DNA of 26,012 bases from an uncultured Blautia sp. GTDB taxonomy: Bacteria > Bacillota > Clostridia > Lachnospirales > Lachnospiraceae. The notes under the pieces were generated by a model. That model was given only the letters and a program-made list of their open reading frames with translations. It made no database searches and was not told where the DNA came from. A program made the translations under genes and the position numbers. Below, one piece after another: positions 7,067 through 14,896 of the stretch (within the stretch, counting starts at the first letter, position 1; every line of letters begins with the position of its first letter). The stretch is taken from contig CAKSAW010000008.1 of the NCBI GenBank assembly GCA_934437695.1, forward strand, positions 1 through 26,012, written 5' to 3'.

Positions 7067-8149
7067 TTATTTAATACAGCTCTCGATCACACCGCCGCCC
7101 ACAACAATATCTCCATCATAAAGAACAACTGCCTGTCCTCTTGTGATGGCTCTCTGGGGTTTGTCAAAACGCACGTGCAGAACACCGTCCTCTGTCTGCC
7201 ATGCCACTGCATCCTGCTCAGTATGACGGTAACGGATCTTCGCCTTCAGTCTCATTGGCTCTCTCAGAGATTCACAGGAGATCAGATTTACCTTTTCAGC
7301 TGTCAGCTCTGTATGGAAAAGATCCTCATTACTTCCCAGAACTACCTGATTTGTCTTTGGAGAAATATCACACACATACAGTCTGGATGCTGCCGGAATG
7401 CCAAGTCCTCTTCTCTGTCCAAGTGTATAATGAATGATCCCTTTATGCTTTCCGATAACATTCCCTTCCTGGTCCACAAAATCTCCCGGGGTTGACCGGC
7501 GTCCTGTATACTGCTCGATAAATTTTGCATAATCACCATCAGGCACAAAGCAGATATCCTGACTGTCATGTTTTCTGGCATTGACAAATCCATGCTTCTC
7601 TGCGATCTCACGGACTTCAGTCTTGTGAAGACTGCCAAGTGGCAGAGAAATATGTGCAAGCTGCTCCTGTGTCAGCATATAAAGTACATAGCTCTGATCT
7701 TTCGTATCATCCACAGCCTTCTTCAACAGATAACGACCTTTTTCCTCATCATATTCCACACGTGCATAATGACCGGTTACAATATAATCATACTCCAGTT
7801 CCCGCATTCTCTGGAACATCTTATCAAATTTCAGATAACGGTTGCAATCAATACATGGGTTGGGAGTACATCCATGCTCATAGGCATCTATGAAACGGTC
7901 TATAACATCTTCTTTAAATCTCTCAGAAAAGTTAAAAACGTAATACTTCATTCCCATTCTGAAGCAGACACTTCTGGCATCCTCCACATCATCCAGGGAA
8001 CAGCAGGTGTTCTCCTTTTTTTCACCTATATCCTCATTATGAAACAGTTTCATGGTAGCGCCAATGCACTCATCACCGGTTTCCTTTGTAAGCAGAGCTG
8101 CCACAGAGCTGTCTACTCCGCCGCTCATTGCAATAATAGCTTTTCTCAT
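7067..8149 (-). CDS. mnmA: tRNA-specific 2-thiouridylase
   Basis: MnmA adenylates and then thiolates U34 of the tRNAs for Lys, Glu and Gln, taking sulfur passed from a cysteine desulfurase. The 360-residue product has the PP-loop SGGVDSS (9-15), catalytic C102 in NPCIDCNR, the persulfide-accepting C200 in SQDICFVPDG, and the TLGQRRGLG segment of the tRNA-contact region. Length is normal. It lies between two terminators, so it is probably monocistronic; a weak promoter (TTGAGC at 8196-8201, TATTTA at 8173-8178, 17-base spacer) may serve it. In many Clostridia mnmA follows an Rrf2 regulator, nifS and nifU. Here the Rrf2 gene and cysK are upstream but no desulfurase gene is present. Confidence 0.96.
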   Translation of the reverse strand: MRKAIIAMSGGVDSSVAALLTKETGDECIGATMKLFHNEDIGEKKENTCCSLDDVEDARSVCFRMGMKYYVFNFSERFKEDVIDRFIDAYEHGCTPNPCIDCNRYLKFDKMFQRMRELEYDYIVTGHYARVEYDEEKGRYLLKKAVDDTKDQSYVLYMLTQEQLAHISLPLGSLHKTEVREIAEKHGFVNARKHDSQDICFVPDGDYAKFIEQYTGRRSTPGDFVDQEGNVIGKHKGIIHYTLGQRRGLGIPAASRLYVCDISPKTNQVVLGSNEDLFHTELTAEKVNLISCESLREPMRLKAKIRYRHTEQDAVAWQTEDGVLHVRFDKPQRAITRGQAVVLYDGDIVVGGGVIESCIK

Positions 8150-8232
8150 ATTTTCATTCCATCCTGTCTTAATAAATATCCTGTTATCTGTTCATGCTCA
8201 ATATCGCTATTCTACCACATCTGGGCAACGTA

Positions 8233-8258
8233 AAAAAAGCCCCTTTCAGGGCTTTTTT
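8233..8258 (-). terminator. Intrinsic terminator of cysK
   Basis: On the minus strand AAAAAAGCCC, a short TGAAAG loop and GGGCTTTTTTT form a compact hairpin with a seven-T tail, about 30 bases beyond the cysK stop. Confidence 0.93.
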
Positions 8259-8285
8259 CAGGCTTTTTTATATTACACTGCCGTT

Positions 8286-9215
8286 TTATACAAATAACGG
8301 TGTGGAATAGTAACGGTCTCCTGAGTCCGGAAGGAGGGCTACGATGGTCTTTCCTTTATTTTCCGGTCTCTTTGCCAGCTGGATAGCCGCATAGAGAGCT
8401 GCACCGGAGGAAATACCCACAAGAATCCCCTCATGTTTTGCGATCAGTTTACCTGTAACAAAAGCATCTTCATTCTCAATCGGAAGAATTTCATCATAAA
8501 CTTCTGTATTTAATGCCTTTGGAACAAATCCCGCACCGATTCCCTGAATCTTGTGGGGACCGCTCTTTCCCTGAGAAAGCACAGGGGAAGTTGCCGGTTC
8601 TACAGCTACCACCTTCACATCCGGATTCTGGGATTTCAGGTATTCTCCAACACCTGTGATGGTTCCGCCTGTACCAACGCCTGCCACAAAGATATCTACC
8701 TGTCCGTCTGTATCTCTCCAGATCTCAGGACCTGTGGTTTTCCTGTGAATCGCAGGGTTTGCCGGATTGTCAAACTGTCCCGGGATAAAACTGTTCTCAT
8801 ATTCTTTTGCAAGTTCGTTCGCCTTCGCGATAGCGCCATTCATACCCTTTGTTCCATCTGTCAGCACGATCTCCGCACCGTAAGCCTTCAGGATATTTCT
8901 CCTCTCAACGCTCATTGTCTCGGGCATTGTAAGGATAACTCTGTACCCTTTGATCGCTGCAAGAGACGCAAGACCAATTCCTGTGTTTCCTGATGTAGGC
9001 TCAATAATAACTGCACCTGGTTTCAGTACACCTCTCTCCTCAGCATCCTCGATCATGCTGAGCGCAATACGGTCTTTGGCACTTCCTGCAGGATTAAAGT
9101 ACTCAAGCTTAACAAGTACTTTTGCTTCCAGTCCAAGCTCTTTTTCAATATTTCCAACCTCCAGAAGAGGAGTATTTCCAACCAGTTCCGCTGCATTCTT
9201 ATAGATTTTTCCCAT
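8286..9215 (-). CDS. cysK: Cysteine synthase (O-acetylserine sulfhydrylase)
   Basis: CysK makes L-cysteine from O-acetylserine and sulfide in the cytoplasm with PLP. The 309-residue product has the family features in order: LVGNTPLL near the start, NPAGSAKDR with the PLP lysine K47, [11 protein letters not shown] for substrate binding, [12 protein letters not shown] for the cofactor phosphate, and GISSGAAL near the C-terminus. The ATG at 9215 is preceded by AAGGAGGACG. It starts 91 bases after the IscR-like regulator gene and has its own good promoter, so it is probably regulated by that protein rather than simply co-transcribed with it. Confidence 0.96.
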   Translation of the reverse strand: MGKIYKNAAELVGNTPLLEVGNIEKELGLEAKVLVKLEYFNPAGSAKDRIALSMIEDAEERGVLKPGAVIIEPTSGNTGIGLASLAAIKGYRVILTMPETMSVERRNILKAYGAEIVLTDGTKGMNGAIAKANELAKEYENSFIPGQFDNPANPAIHRKTTGPEIWRDTDGQVDIFVAGVGTGGTITGVGEYLKSQNPDVKVVAVEPATSPVLSQGKSGPHKIQGIGAGFVPKALNTEVYDEILPIENEDAFVTGKLIAKHEGILVGISSGAALYAAIQLAKRPENKGKTIVALLPDSGDRYYSTPLFV

Positions 9216-9268
9216 GAGTACGTCCTCCTTATTTCATACTAACCTTATATGAATTATATGTTATACAC

Positions 9269-9300
9269 ATGATATTCCATAAAACTCTTGTTGTCAAGAG
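9269..9300 (-). promoter_or_regulatory. cysK promoter with a dyad at the -35
   Basis: On the minus strand TTGACA (9292-9297) lies 17 bases from TATCAT (9269-9274), and the spacer contains ATGGAATA, close to the CTAGGAATA of the two related promoters. A 6-bp dyad, CTCTTG-ACAA-CAAGAG at 9285-9300, overlaps the -35. Followed by TTTTA, it could also act as a weak terminator for the upstream regulator gene. Confidence 0.65.
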
Positions 9301-9306
9301 GTAAAA

Positions 9307-9741
9307 TCAAATTACATAATCATTTCCCATCTCTTCATACCAGTCTTTAAGATCCTGAAGTGTTATTTTGTCCAACACACCTCCAATAGCTTCATCCAGC
9401 ATCTTCCACAGACGAAGTGTTACACATTCCCCTGCCCTGCTGCACTGATTCGGTTCATCTTCAAGACAGGCCACAGGTTTCATGCTGCCCTCTGTCAGCC
9501 GCAAAATAGTACCCACTGTATAAGTCTCCGGATCCCTGGCAAGCATATAACCGCCCTGTGCTCCTCTTAAACTCTTTACATATCCTGCTTTTTTTAATGA
9601 TGAGATGATCTGTTCCAGGTATTTCTCCGAAATATTTTCTCTCGCAGCAACATCCTTGATCTTAACCAGTTCCCCTGTATTATGCACTGCAAGATCCAGC
9701 ATCAGTCTTAACGCATATCTTCCCTTTGTCGAAATCTGCAT
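9307..9741 (-). CDS. Rrf2-family regulator with IscR-type cysteines
   Basis: This 144-residue winged-helix regulator begins MQISTKGRYALRLMLDLA, the standard Rrf2 start, and has the SLRGAQGGYMLAR wing at about 57-69. Three cysteines, C92, C100 and C106, sit where IscR-type proteins bind a [2Fe-2S] cluster; B. subtilis CymR lacks this triad. That favours an iron-sulfur or redox-sensing mode, but a cysteine-metabolism regulator remains possible given its neighbours (cysK, mnmA and O-acetylhomoserine sulfhydrylase). A GGGAGG site precedes the ATG. Its promoter carries the same CTAGGAATA motif as the sulfhydrylase promoter, which points to autoregulation. Confidence 0.9.
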   Translation of the reverse strand: MQISTKGRYALRLMLDLAVHNTGELVKIKDVAARENISEKYLEQIISSLKKAGYVKSLRGAQGGYMLARDPETYTVGTILRLTEGSMKPVACLEDEPNQCSRAGECVTLRLWKMLDEAIGGVLDKITLQDLKDWYEEMGNDYVI

Positions 9742-9784
9742 ATTCTAAAACCTCCCAAATAGACGTATATTCTTGTTCTTATTA

Positions 9785-9814
9785 ATTATATAGTATTCCT
9801 AGCAATTTAGTCAA
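9785..9814 (-). promoter_or_regulatory. Promoter of the IscR-like regulator with a CTAGGAATA box
   Basis: On the minus strand TTGACT (9809-9814) and TATAAT (9785-9790) are spaced by 18 bases. CTAGGAATA fills the spacer (TATTCCTAG at 9794-9802 on the plus strand). The box between -35 and -10 fits negative autoregulation. Confidence 0.75.
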
Positions 9815-9876
9815 GATATATTTTTCTAACTCACATTTTCGCTTCACATGCTTTACCCCGCTCACCCAAAAGATAT

Positions 9877-9906
9877 AAAAATCACAGGACTCATAAAGCC
9901 CTGTGA
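9877..9906 (-). terminator. Intrinsic terminator of nrdD
   Basis: On the minus strand TCACAGG (9900-9906) pairs with CCTGTGA (9882-9888) across an 11-base loop, followed by TTTTTATA. It lies about 70 bases past the nrdD stop. Smaller hairpins (TCTGT/ACAGA and ACATTC/GAATGT) lie between. Confidence 0.85.
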
Positions 9907-9978
9907 CTCTCCCAAATATAACATTCCTTCTGAATGTCTCTTTTATCCTGTGAAAAATCTGTGATCAACAGACTTCTT

Positions 9979-12357
9979 TTACAACTCTTCATCCACATAT
10001 TTCTGGATATTGGACGCATTCACATATTTTGTCACATGCTCTCCGTTCATGATCACAAGTGTAGGTGCCTGCATGATTCCAAACTCCCTGGCCATCTCAG
10101 GATTCTTTTCTGCATCGATAATCTCAAGCTCCTCTCCCTCAAGCATCTTCTTTGCCATCTTACAGTTTGGACAGGTGCTTGTTGTAAAAAGATACTTGTG
10201 CTCAGCCACAGGCTGGATCTTTACATCATCCTCAGTCATTGTAACCACACTTGTATGAACAGGCTGCATTTTTTTGATATCAGAATGCATGACATCATAA
10301 AGTGTACGATTCTTATACTCCTGAGCCTTACCATCATTCCAGTTCTGTACAGGTCTGTAATATCCTGTGATACGGCTGTAAACCTCCGCCTTCTTGCCAC
10401 ATTTCGGACAGGTGAAGTGCTCACCGCTTATATAACCATGTTCCTTACATACAGAATATGTAGGAGAAATGGTGTAATAAGGCAGTTTATAATTCTCTGC
10501 GATCTTGCGCACCAGAGCTGCCGCTGCCTTCCAGTCAGGAAGCTTCTCACCGATAAATGCATGGAATACAGTACCTGAAGTATACAATGTCTGCAGATCA
10601 TCCTGGATATCCAGCGCATCAAAAATATCTGTGGTATATTCAACAGGAAGATGGGAACTGTTTGTATAATAAGGAGTATCCCCCTTCTTGCCTGCTGTCT
10701 TAATATCCGGCCAACGCTTTCTGTCATGTTTAGCCAGACGATATGATGTAGACTCTGCAGGAGTTGCTTCAAGATTGAACAGCTCTCCTTCATATTTTTC
10801 CTGATAATCAGAGAGGCGTTCCCTCATATGCAGAAGAACTTCTTTTGAAAACTTCTGTGTCTGTTCATCAGACATATCTTTACCTAACCAGCGCGCATTC
10901 AGGCCAACCTCGTTCATTCCCACCAGACCGATGGTTGAGAAATGATTGGAAAAGCTTCCCAGATATCTCTTTGTATAAGGATATAATCCCTCATCAAGAA
11001 GCTTGCCTATAACTTCTCTTTTGATATGGAGAGAACGGGCCGAAATATCCATCAGACGATCCAGACGATTATAAAATTCCTCCGGTGTCCTGGAAAGATA
11101 TGCGATACGCGGCATATTGATGGTTACTACGCCTACAGAACCTGTGCTCTCACCTGAACCAAAAAATCCGCCGCTCTTCTTGCGCAGTTCTCTTAAGTCC
11201 AGACGCAGACGACAGCACATGCTTCGGATATCACTTGGCTTCATGTCACTGTTAATATAATTTGAGAAATATGGTGTTCCATATTTGGATGTCATTTCAA
11301 AAAGAAGACGGTTATTCTCTGTATCAGACCAGTCAAACTCTTTTGTAATGGAATATGTTGGGATCGGATACTGGAATCCGCGTCCGTTGGCATCACCTTC
11401 GATCATGGTCTCAATAAACGCCTTATTGATCATATCCATCTCTTCTTTGCAGTCCTTGTACTTGAAATCCATATTCTTTCCGCCCACAATGGCAGGAAGC
11501 TCTGCAAGATCATCCGGCACTGTCCAGTCCAGTGTAATATTGGAAAACGGTGCCTGTGTTCCCCATCTGCTCGGTGTGTTCACTCCGTAGATAAAGGATT
11601 CAATACATTTCTTCACTTCCGGATAGCTTAAATGATCTGCCTTGACAAAAGGTGCCAGATAAGTGTCAAAGGAAGAAAATGCCTGGGCTCCTGCCCACTC
11701 ATTCTGCATGATCCCAAGGAAATTCACCATCTGATTGCACAGAACACTCAGATGCTTCGCAGGTGAAGATGTAATCTTTCCTTCAATACCTCCAAGTCCC
11801 TCCTGTATCAGCTGCTTTAATGACCATCCTGCACAGTATCCTGTCAGCATTGACAGATCATGGATATGGATATCTGCGTTTCTGTGTGCATCTGCGATTT
11901 CATTGTCATAAATCTCAGACAGCCAGTAATTGGCAGTTACAGCACCTGAGTTGCTTAAGATCAGACCGCCAACTGAATAGGTAACTGTAGAATTCTCTTT
12001 TACACGCCAGTCCTCAACCTTCACATAGCTGTTTACGATCTCCTTATAGTCCAGGATTGTTGATTTCATGTTGCGGACTTTCTCTCTCTGTTTGCGGTAA
12101 AGAATGTATGCCTTGGCTACATCTGCATATCCCGCCTGAATCAGTACATTCTCAACACTGTCCTGGATTTCTTCTACTGTAATCTTATTATCTGTGATCT
12201 TTTTCTGAAAATCAGAAGTAACACGCAGACCTAAGAGATCGATCATCTCTTCGCTATAATTTTTCTCTTTCGCATCAAAGGCTTTATGGATGGCTGCCGT
12301 GATCTTGCCGATCTTAAACTCATCCACCTCACCGTCACGTTTTACTACCTGAAACAT
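9979..12357 (-). CDS. nrdD: Anaerobic (class III) ribonucleoside-triphosphate reductase with fused thioredoxin-like domain
   Basis: NrdD reduces NTPs to dNTPs under anaerobiosis using a glycyl radical. The 792-residue protein has an N-terminal ATP-cone for allosteric control (about 1-95), then the catalytic barrel with candidate active-site cysteines C175 and C381/C382 (SMCCRLRLD). A zinc site follows (C637, H640, C650, C653), then the glycyl radical loop RITGYYRPV with G665. Unusually, residues of about 715-792 form a thioredoxin/glutaredoxin-like domain with a CPNC active site (C729, C732) and the later APTLVI cis-proline segment. This domain probably regenerates the active-site thiols. The activase gene nrdG is not in the window. 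Two NrdR-like boxes lie upstream. The start follows TGGGGG, a weak ribosome site, but the ATP-cone begins exactly there. Confidence 0.95.
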   Translation of the reverse strand: MFQVVKRDGEVDEFKIGKITAAIHKAFDAKEKNYSEEMIDLLGLRVTSDFQKKITDNKITVEEIQDSVENVLIQAGYADVAKAYILYRKQREKVRNMKSTILDYKEIVNSYVKVEDWRVKENSTVTYSVGGLILSNSGAVTANYWLSEIYDNEIADAHRNADIHIHDLSMLTGYCAGWSLKQLIQEGLGGIEGKITSSPAKHLSVLCNQMVNFLGIMQNEWAGAQAFSSFDTYLAPFVKADHLSYPEVKKCIESFIYGVNTPSRWGTQAPFSNITLDWTVPDDLAELPAIVGGKNMDFKYKDCKEEMDMINKAFIETMIEGDANGRGFQYPIPTYSITKEFDWSDTENNRLLFEMTSKYGTPYFSNYINSDMKPSDIRSMCCRLRLDLRELRKKSGGFFGSGESTGSVGVVTINMPRIAYLSRTPEEFYNRLDRLMDISARSLHIKREVIGKLLDEGLYPYTKRYLGSFSNHFSTIGLVGMNEVGLNARWLGKDMSDEQTQKFSKEVLLHMRERLSDYQEKYEGELFNLEATPAESTSYRLAKHDRKRWPDIKTAGKKGDTPYYTNSSHLPVEYTTDIFDALDIQDDLQTLYTSGTVFHAFIGEKLPDWKAAAALVRKIAENYKLPYYTISPTYSVCKEHGYISGEHFTCPKCGKKAEVYSRITGYYRPVQNWNDGKAQEYKNRTLYDVMHSDIKKMQPVHTSVVTMTEDDVKIQPVAEHKYLFTTSTCPNCKMAKKMLEGEELEIIDAEKNPEMAREFGIMQAPTLVIMNGEHVTKYVNASNIQKYVDEEL

Positions 12358-12392
12358 ATCTATGCCCCCATTTTCTCTTGTTCATATGTCCT

Positions 12393-12446
12393 TCCGGCAT
12401 CTTCATGCCAGAGAAGTTTCGTCTGCCATACACTTCCAGGCAAACG
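12393..12446 (-). other. Two stem-loops in the nrdD leader
   Basis: In the untranslated leader, CGTTTGCC (minus strand, 12439-12446) pairs over 8 bp with GGCAGACG (12420-12427). Just downstream CTGGCA pairs with TGCCGG (about 12394-12411). Neither is followed by a T-run, so they are not terminators. I do not recognise a known riboswitch. Confidence 0.5.
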
Positions 12447-12456
12447 CTGTAGATTT

Positions 12457-12485
12457 ATTGTATCAAAGTATCATCTGTTCGTCAA
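12457..12485 (-). promoter_or_regulatory. nrdD promoter
   Basis: On the minus strand TTGACG (12480-12485) and TACAAT (12457-12462) are separated by 17 bases. The expected start near 12450 gives a leader of about 90 bases. Confidence 0.82.
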
Positions 12486-12494
12486 CACGCAAAA

Positions 12495-12542
12495 ATACCA
12501 TATAATGTTCTATTTATTTTCAAAAAGCACAATATATGGTAT
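12495..12542 (-). promoter_or_regulatory. Pair of NrdR-like boxes upstream of nrdD
   Basis: Two 16-bp sites, ATACCATATAATGTTC (12495-12510) and GCACAATATATGGTAT (12527-12542), match 11 and 13 positions of the NrdR consensus ACACWATATATWGTGT. Their starts are 32 bp apart, the three-turn spacing usual for NrdR pairs, and they lie just upstream of the nrdD -35. NrdR represses ribonucleotide reductase genes when dATP/ATP is high; its gene is not in the window. Confidence 0.7.
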
Positions 12543-12566
12543 TTTCGTTATTAAAAAATATTTTTT

Positions 12567-13802
12567 CTATACAACTTTGGCATAGATTTCCTTAGGAACT
12601 CTTGCCTTTACAGCAATTCCGTCTTCTGTATATTCTTCTGATATAAGCTGTCCATATTCACGGATAAGCTGAATTTTTCCAGCCTCCTGATAAGGAAAAA
12701 GACGTTCCACATAAATCTGTTCTTCTGCCAGAAGTTTTTCCAGAAGGTCGTTCAGGTCTTCCAGTCCCTCTCCTGTCTTCGCTGAAATCTTCAGTGCATA
12801 GTCAGACTTAAAATCTCTTAACACGGATGCACCCTGTGCATCCTGCTTGTTAAAAAGTGTAATGATCTTCTTTCCCATTACTCCAAGTTCTTTCAGGGTT
12901 TCATATACCACATACATCTGCATTTCTGCCTGTGGGTTAGAAGAATCTACTACATGAATAATGTAATCTGCATATTTTGCTTCCTCAAGCGTACTTTTAA
13001 ATGCTTCTATCAGATGATGAGGCAGCTTATGGATAAATCCGACTGTATCTGTCAGAAGGATCTGCTGCCCATCCTTCAGATCCAGAAGTCTTGTTGTCGG
13101 ATCCAGAGTCGCAAACAATTTATCTTCCGATAAGACCTCTGAACCTGTCAGTTTATTCAGAAGTGTGGATTTTCCTGCATTGGTATATCCTACAATTGCA
13201 GCAGTCTTCATATTTCCCCTTGCACGACCGGAGCGGATCAGTTCCCTGTGTTTCTCCACTTGGGATAATTCCTGCTTCAATGCAGAAATCCTTGTACGGA
13301 TAAGACGTCTGTCTGTCTCCAGCTTCTTCTCTCCGGGACCTCTTGTTCCGATTCCTCCACCAAGACGGGAAAGAGATTCTCTGAGTCCTACCAGACGGGC
13401 TGATCTGTATCGAAGCTGTGCAAGTTCTACCTGTATCTTACCTTCACTGGTTATAGCACGGGCAGCAAAAATATCCAGAATCAGCAGTGTTCTGTCCATC
13501 ACCTTACAGTCCAGCTCCCTTTCCAGATTATTCAGCTGTGCAGGTGAAAGTTCATCATCGCAGATGACCCCCGTCGCATTCATGGCATACACTAATGCAC
13601 GTACTTCCTCTATCTTACCTTTACCAATATAAGTTCCCGGATGTACTGCTTCTCGATTCTGGATGATCTTTCCCACTGTAACAGCACCCGCAGTTGATGC
13701 AAGCTCCTCCAGTTCATTCAGAGACTCTTCTACATTATCATTATCACCTGTCTGAACTCCTATAAGAACTACACGTTCTTCAAGCTTTCCAAATTCTTCC
13801 AT
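12567..13802 (-). CDS. hflX: Ribosome-associated GTPase HflX
   Basis: HflX is a cytoplasmic GTPase that binds the large ribosomal subunit and can split stalled ribosomes. The 411-residue product has the HflX N-terminal domain, including the glycine-rich SRLGGGIGTRGPGEKKLE (145-162), then a coiled linker and a G domain. G-domain motifs are G1 GYTNAGKS (205-212), G3 DTVG (252-255), G4 NKQD (318-321) and G5 SAKTGEG. The ATG at 13802 follows GAGGAGAA, 24 bases after the TPR lipoprotein gene. It is the last gene of the long minus-strand series, and I see no clear terminator before the NrdR boxes. Confidence 0.96.
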   Translation of the reverse strand: MEEFGKLEERVVLIGVQTGDNDNVEESLNELEELASTAGAVTVGKIIQNREAVHPGTYIGKGKIEEVRALVYAMNATGVICDDELSPAQLNNLERELDCKVMDRTLLILDIFAARAITSEGKIQVELAQLRYRSARLVGLRESLSRLGGGIGTRGPGEKKLETDRRLIRTRISALKQELSQVEKHRELIRSGRARGNMKTAAIVGYTNAGKSTLLNKLTGSEVLSEDKLFATLDPTTRLLDLKDGQQILLTDTVGFIHKLPHHLIEAFKSTLEEAKYADYIIHVVDSSNPQAEMQMYVVYETLKELGVMGKKIITLFNKQDAQGASVLRDFKSDYALKISAKTGEGLEDLNDLLEKLLAEEQIYVERLFPYQEAGKIQLIREYGQLISEEYTEDGIAVKARVPKEIYAKVV

Positions 13803-13826
13803 AAATTCTCCTCAGTCTGTTGGATA

Positions 13827-14876
13827 TTATACACGTGTTTTAAGAAATGCCAGTTCTTTTTTAACAGTTTTATCTTCAGGATATAATTCCAGATATTCCT
13901 GTGCCTTCTGCAGAGCAGTCTGGAAATCCAGTTTTTTCTCATAGACTACTATCTCGTTAAACAGCAGACTTTGCATATCTTCTGCTCCTGCCACATGGAT
14001 TCCGCTTGCTATATTGGAAAGAGCACTGTCATAATCTCCATCCTCAATATCACACAGTGCAAGTCCGTTAAATCCTTTTGCACCATTTTCTGCCTGTGAT
14101 ACATATTGCTGGAACATGGTTTTTGCATTTGCACTGTCGCCCTTGTCCATATACACCATTCCAAGCAGAGCTAACGCCTCTGTATCATCACCGTCTATGG
14201 CCTGTTTCAGTTCACTTTCAGCATTTTCATAATCATTCATATAATAATAAACCCTGCCGCGGTCACAGTGATCCTTTGCATTCTTCGCAGTTCCTGACAG
14301 CGCAGCTTCCAGATACCTGGTACCATCAGCTTCCATATCCTTATTCAGATATGCCCCATAAATCTGGATAGCCCTGTCATAGGTCGCATCTTCACCATAT
14401 GCCTGTTCAAAGTCAGAAGCAGCCTCCTCGTAAGAATCTCTTGCCAGCGCTGTCTCTCCTGCAAGAAAATACAGATCTGCATCCATATCATAATCCTCTG
14501 CCAGAGCCTGACAGTCTGCCAGCGCAGCCTCATATTCCTTCACCTTGAGATAAGCAGCAGCCCTATACGACAGAATATCTTTTTTCAGTGCCTTTCCTAC
14601 TTTGTCACACTCAAGAGCATTGTTAAAATATGTTATGGCTTCTTCATAATTTCCAAGCTTAAGCAAAGCCACTCCTGCACCTCTGTATGACTGTGCCGGC
14701 TTCACTCCTGCTGAAACTGCAGTCTCATATTCTTCCAGCGCAGCCTCATAATTACCCTGCTCCAGATCCATGGCAGCCTGTTTATAATTTTTTGTATCTT
14801 CAGCACTGCAGCCTGTCAGAAGGACAAAACCCAGACAGGCTGCAGCCATAAACCATCTTTTTTTTCTGTTATTCAT
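13827..14876 (-). CDS. TPR-repeat lipoprotein
   Basis: The 349-residue product begins with a short basic and hydrophobic signal ending in the lipobox LLTGC (C23), so it should be lipid-anchored on the outer face of the membrane. The mature part is almost entirely tetratricopeptide repeats. Repeated patterns such as GNYEAALEEYETAV, GNYEEAITYFNNAL, DSYEEAASDFEQAY, NDYENAESELKQAI, GDSANAKTMFQQYV and LDFQTALQKAQEYL are spaced about 34 residues apart. This suggests a protein-protein scaffold; partners are unknown. It sits 20 bases after glmM, with an AAGGGA site, and 24 bases before hflX, so it is co-transcribed with both. Confidence 0.9.
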   Translation of the reverse strand: MNNRKKRWFMAAACLGFVLLTGCSAEDTKNYKQAAMDLEQGNYEAALEEYETAVSAGVKPAQSYRGAGVALLKLGNYEEAITYFNNALECDKVGKALKKDILSYRAAAYLKVKEYEAALADCQALAEDYDMDADLYFLAGETALARDSYEEAASDFEQAYGEDATYDRAIQIYGAYLNKDMEADGTRYLEAALSGTAKNAKDHCDRGRVYYYMNDYENAESELKQAIDGDDTEALALLGMVYMDKGDSANAKTMFQQYVSQAENGAKGFNGLALCDIEDGDYDSALSNIASGIHVAGAEDMQSLLFNEIVVYEKKLDFQTALQKAQEYLELYPEDKTVKKELAFLKTRV

Positions 14877-14896
14877 GTAATTCCCTTGTCAGCAGA

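Noticed and set aside
7568..8233. A 221-residue plus-strand open frame opposite mnmA
   Set aside because: It is antisense to conserved MnmA motifs and has no recognisable protein family or start signal.
8281..8300. Imperfect inverted repeat CCGTT/AACGG at the cysK stop as the terminator
   Set aside because: It overlaps the last codons and has no T-run; the strong hairpin at 8233-8258 serves as terminator.
9934..10578. A 214-residue plus-strand open frame over the 3' end of nrdD
   Set aside because: It lies opposite the redoxin and glycyl radical coding sequence, is rich in Leu, His, Cys and Ile as antisense frames tend to be, and lacks a ribosome site.
12543..12566. AAAAAATATTTTTT after hflX as a terminator
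   Set aside because: The palindrome is only A/T with almost no loop, so it would not make a stable RNA hairpin.
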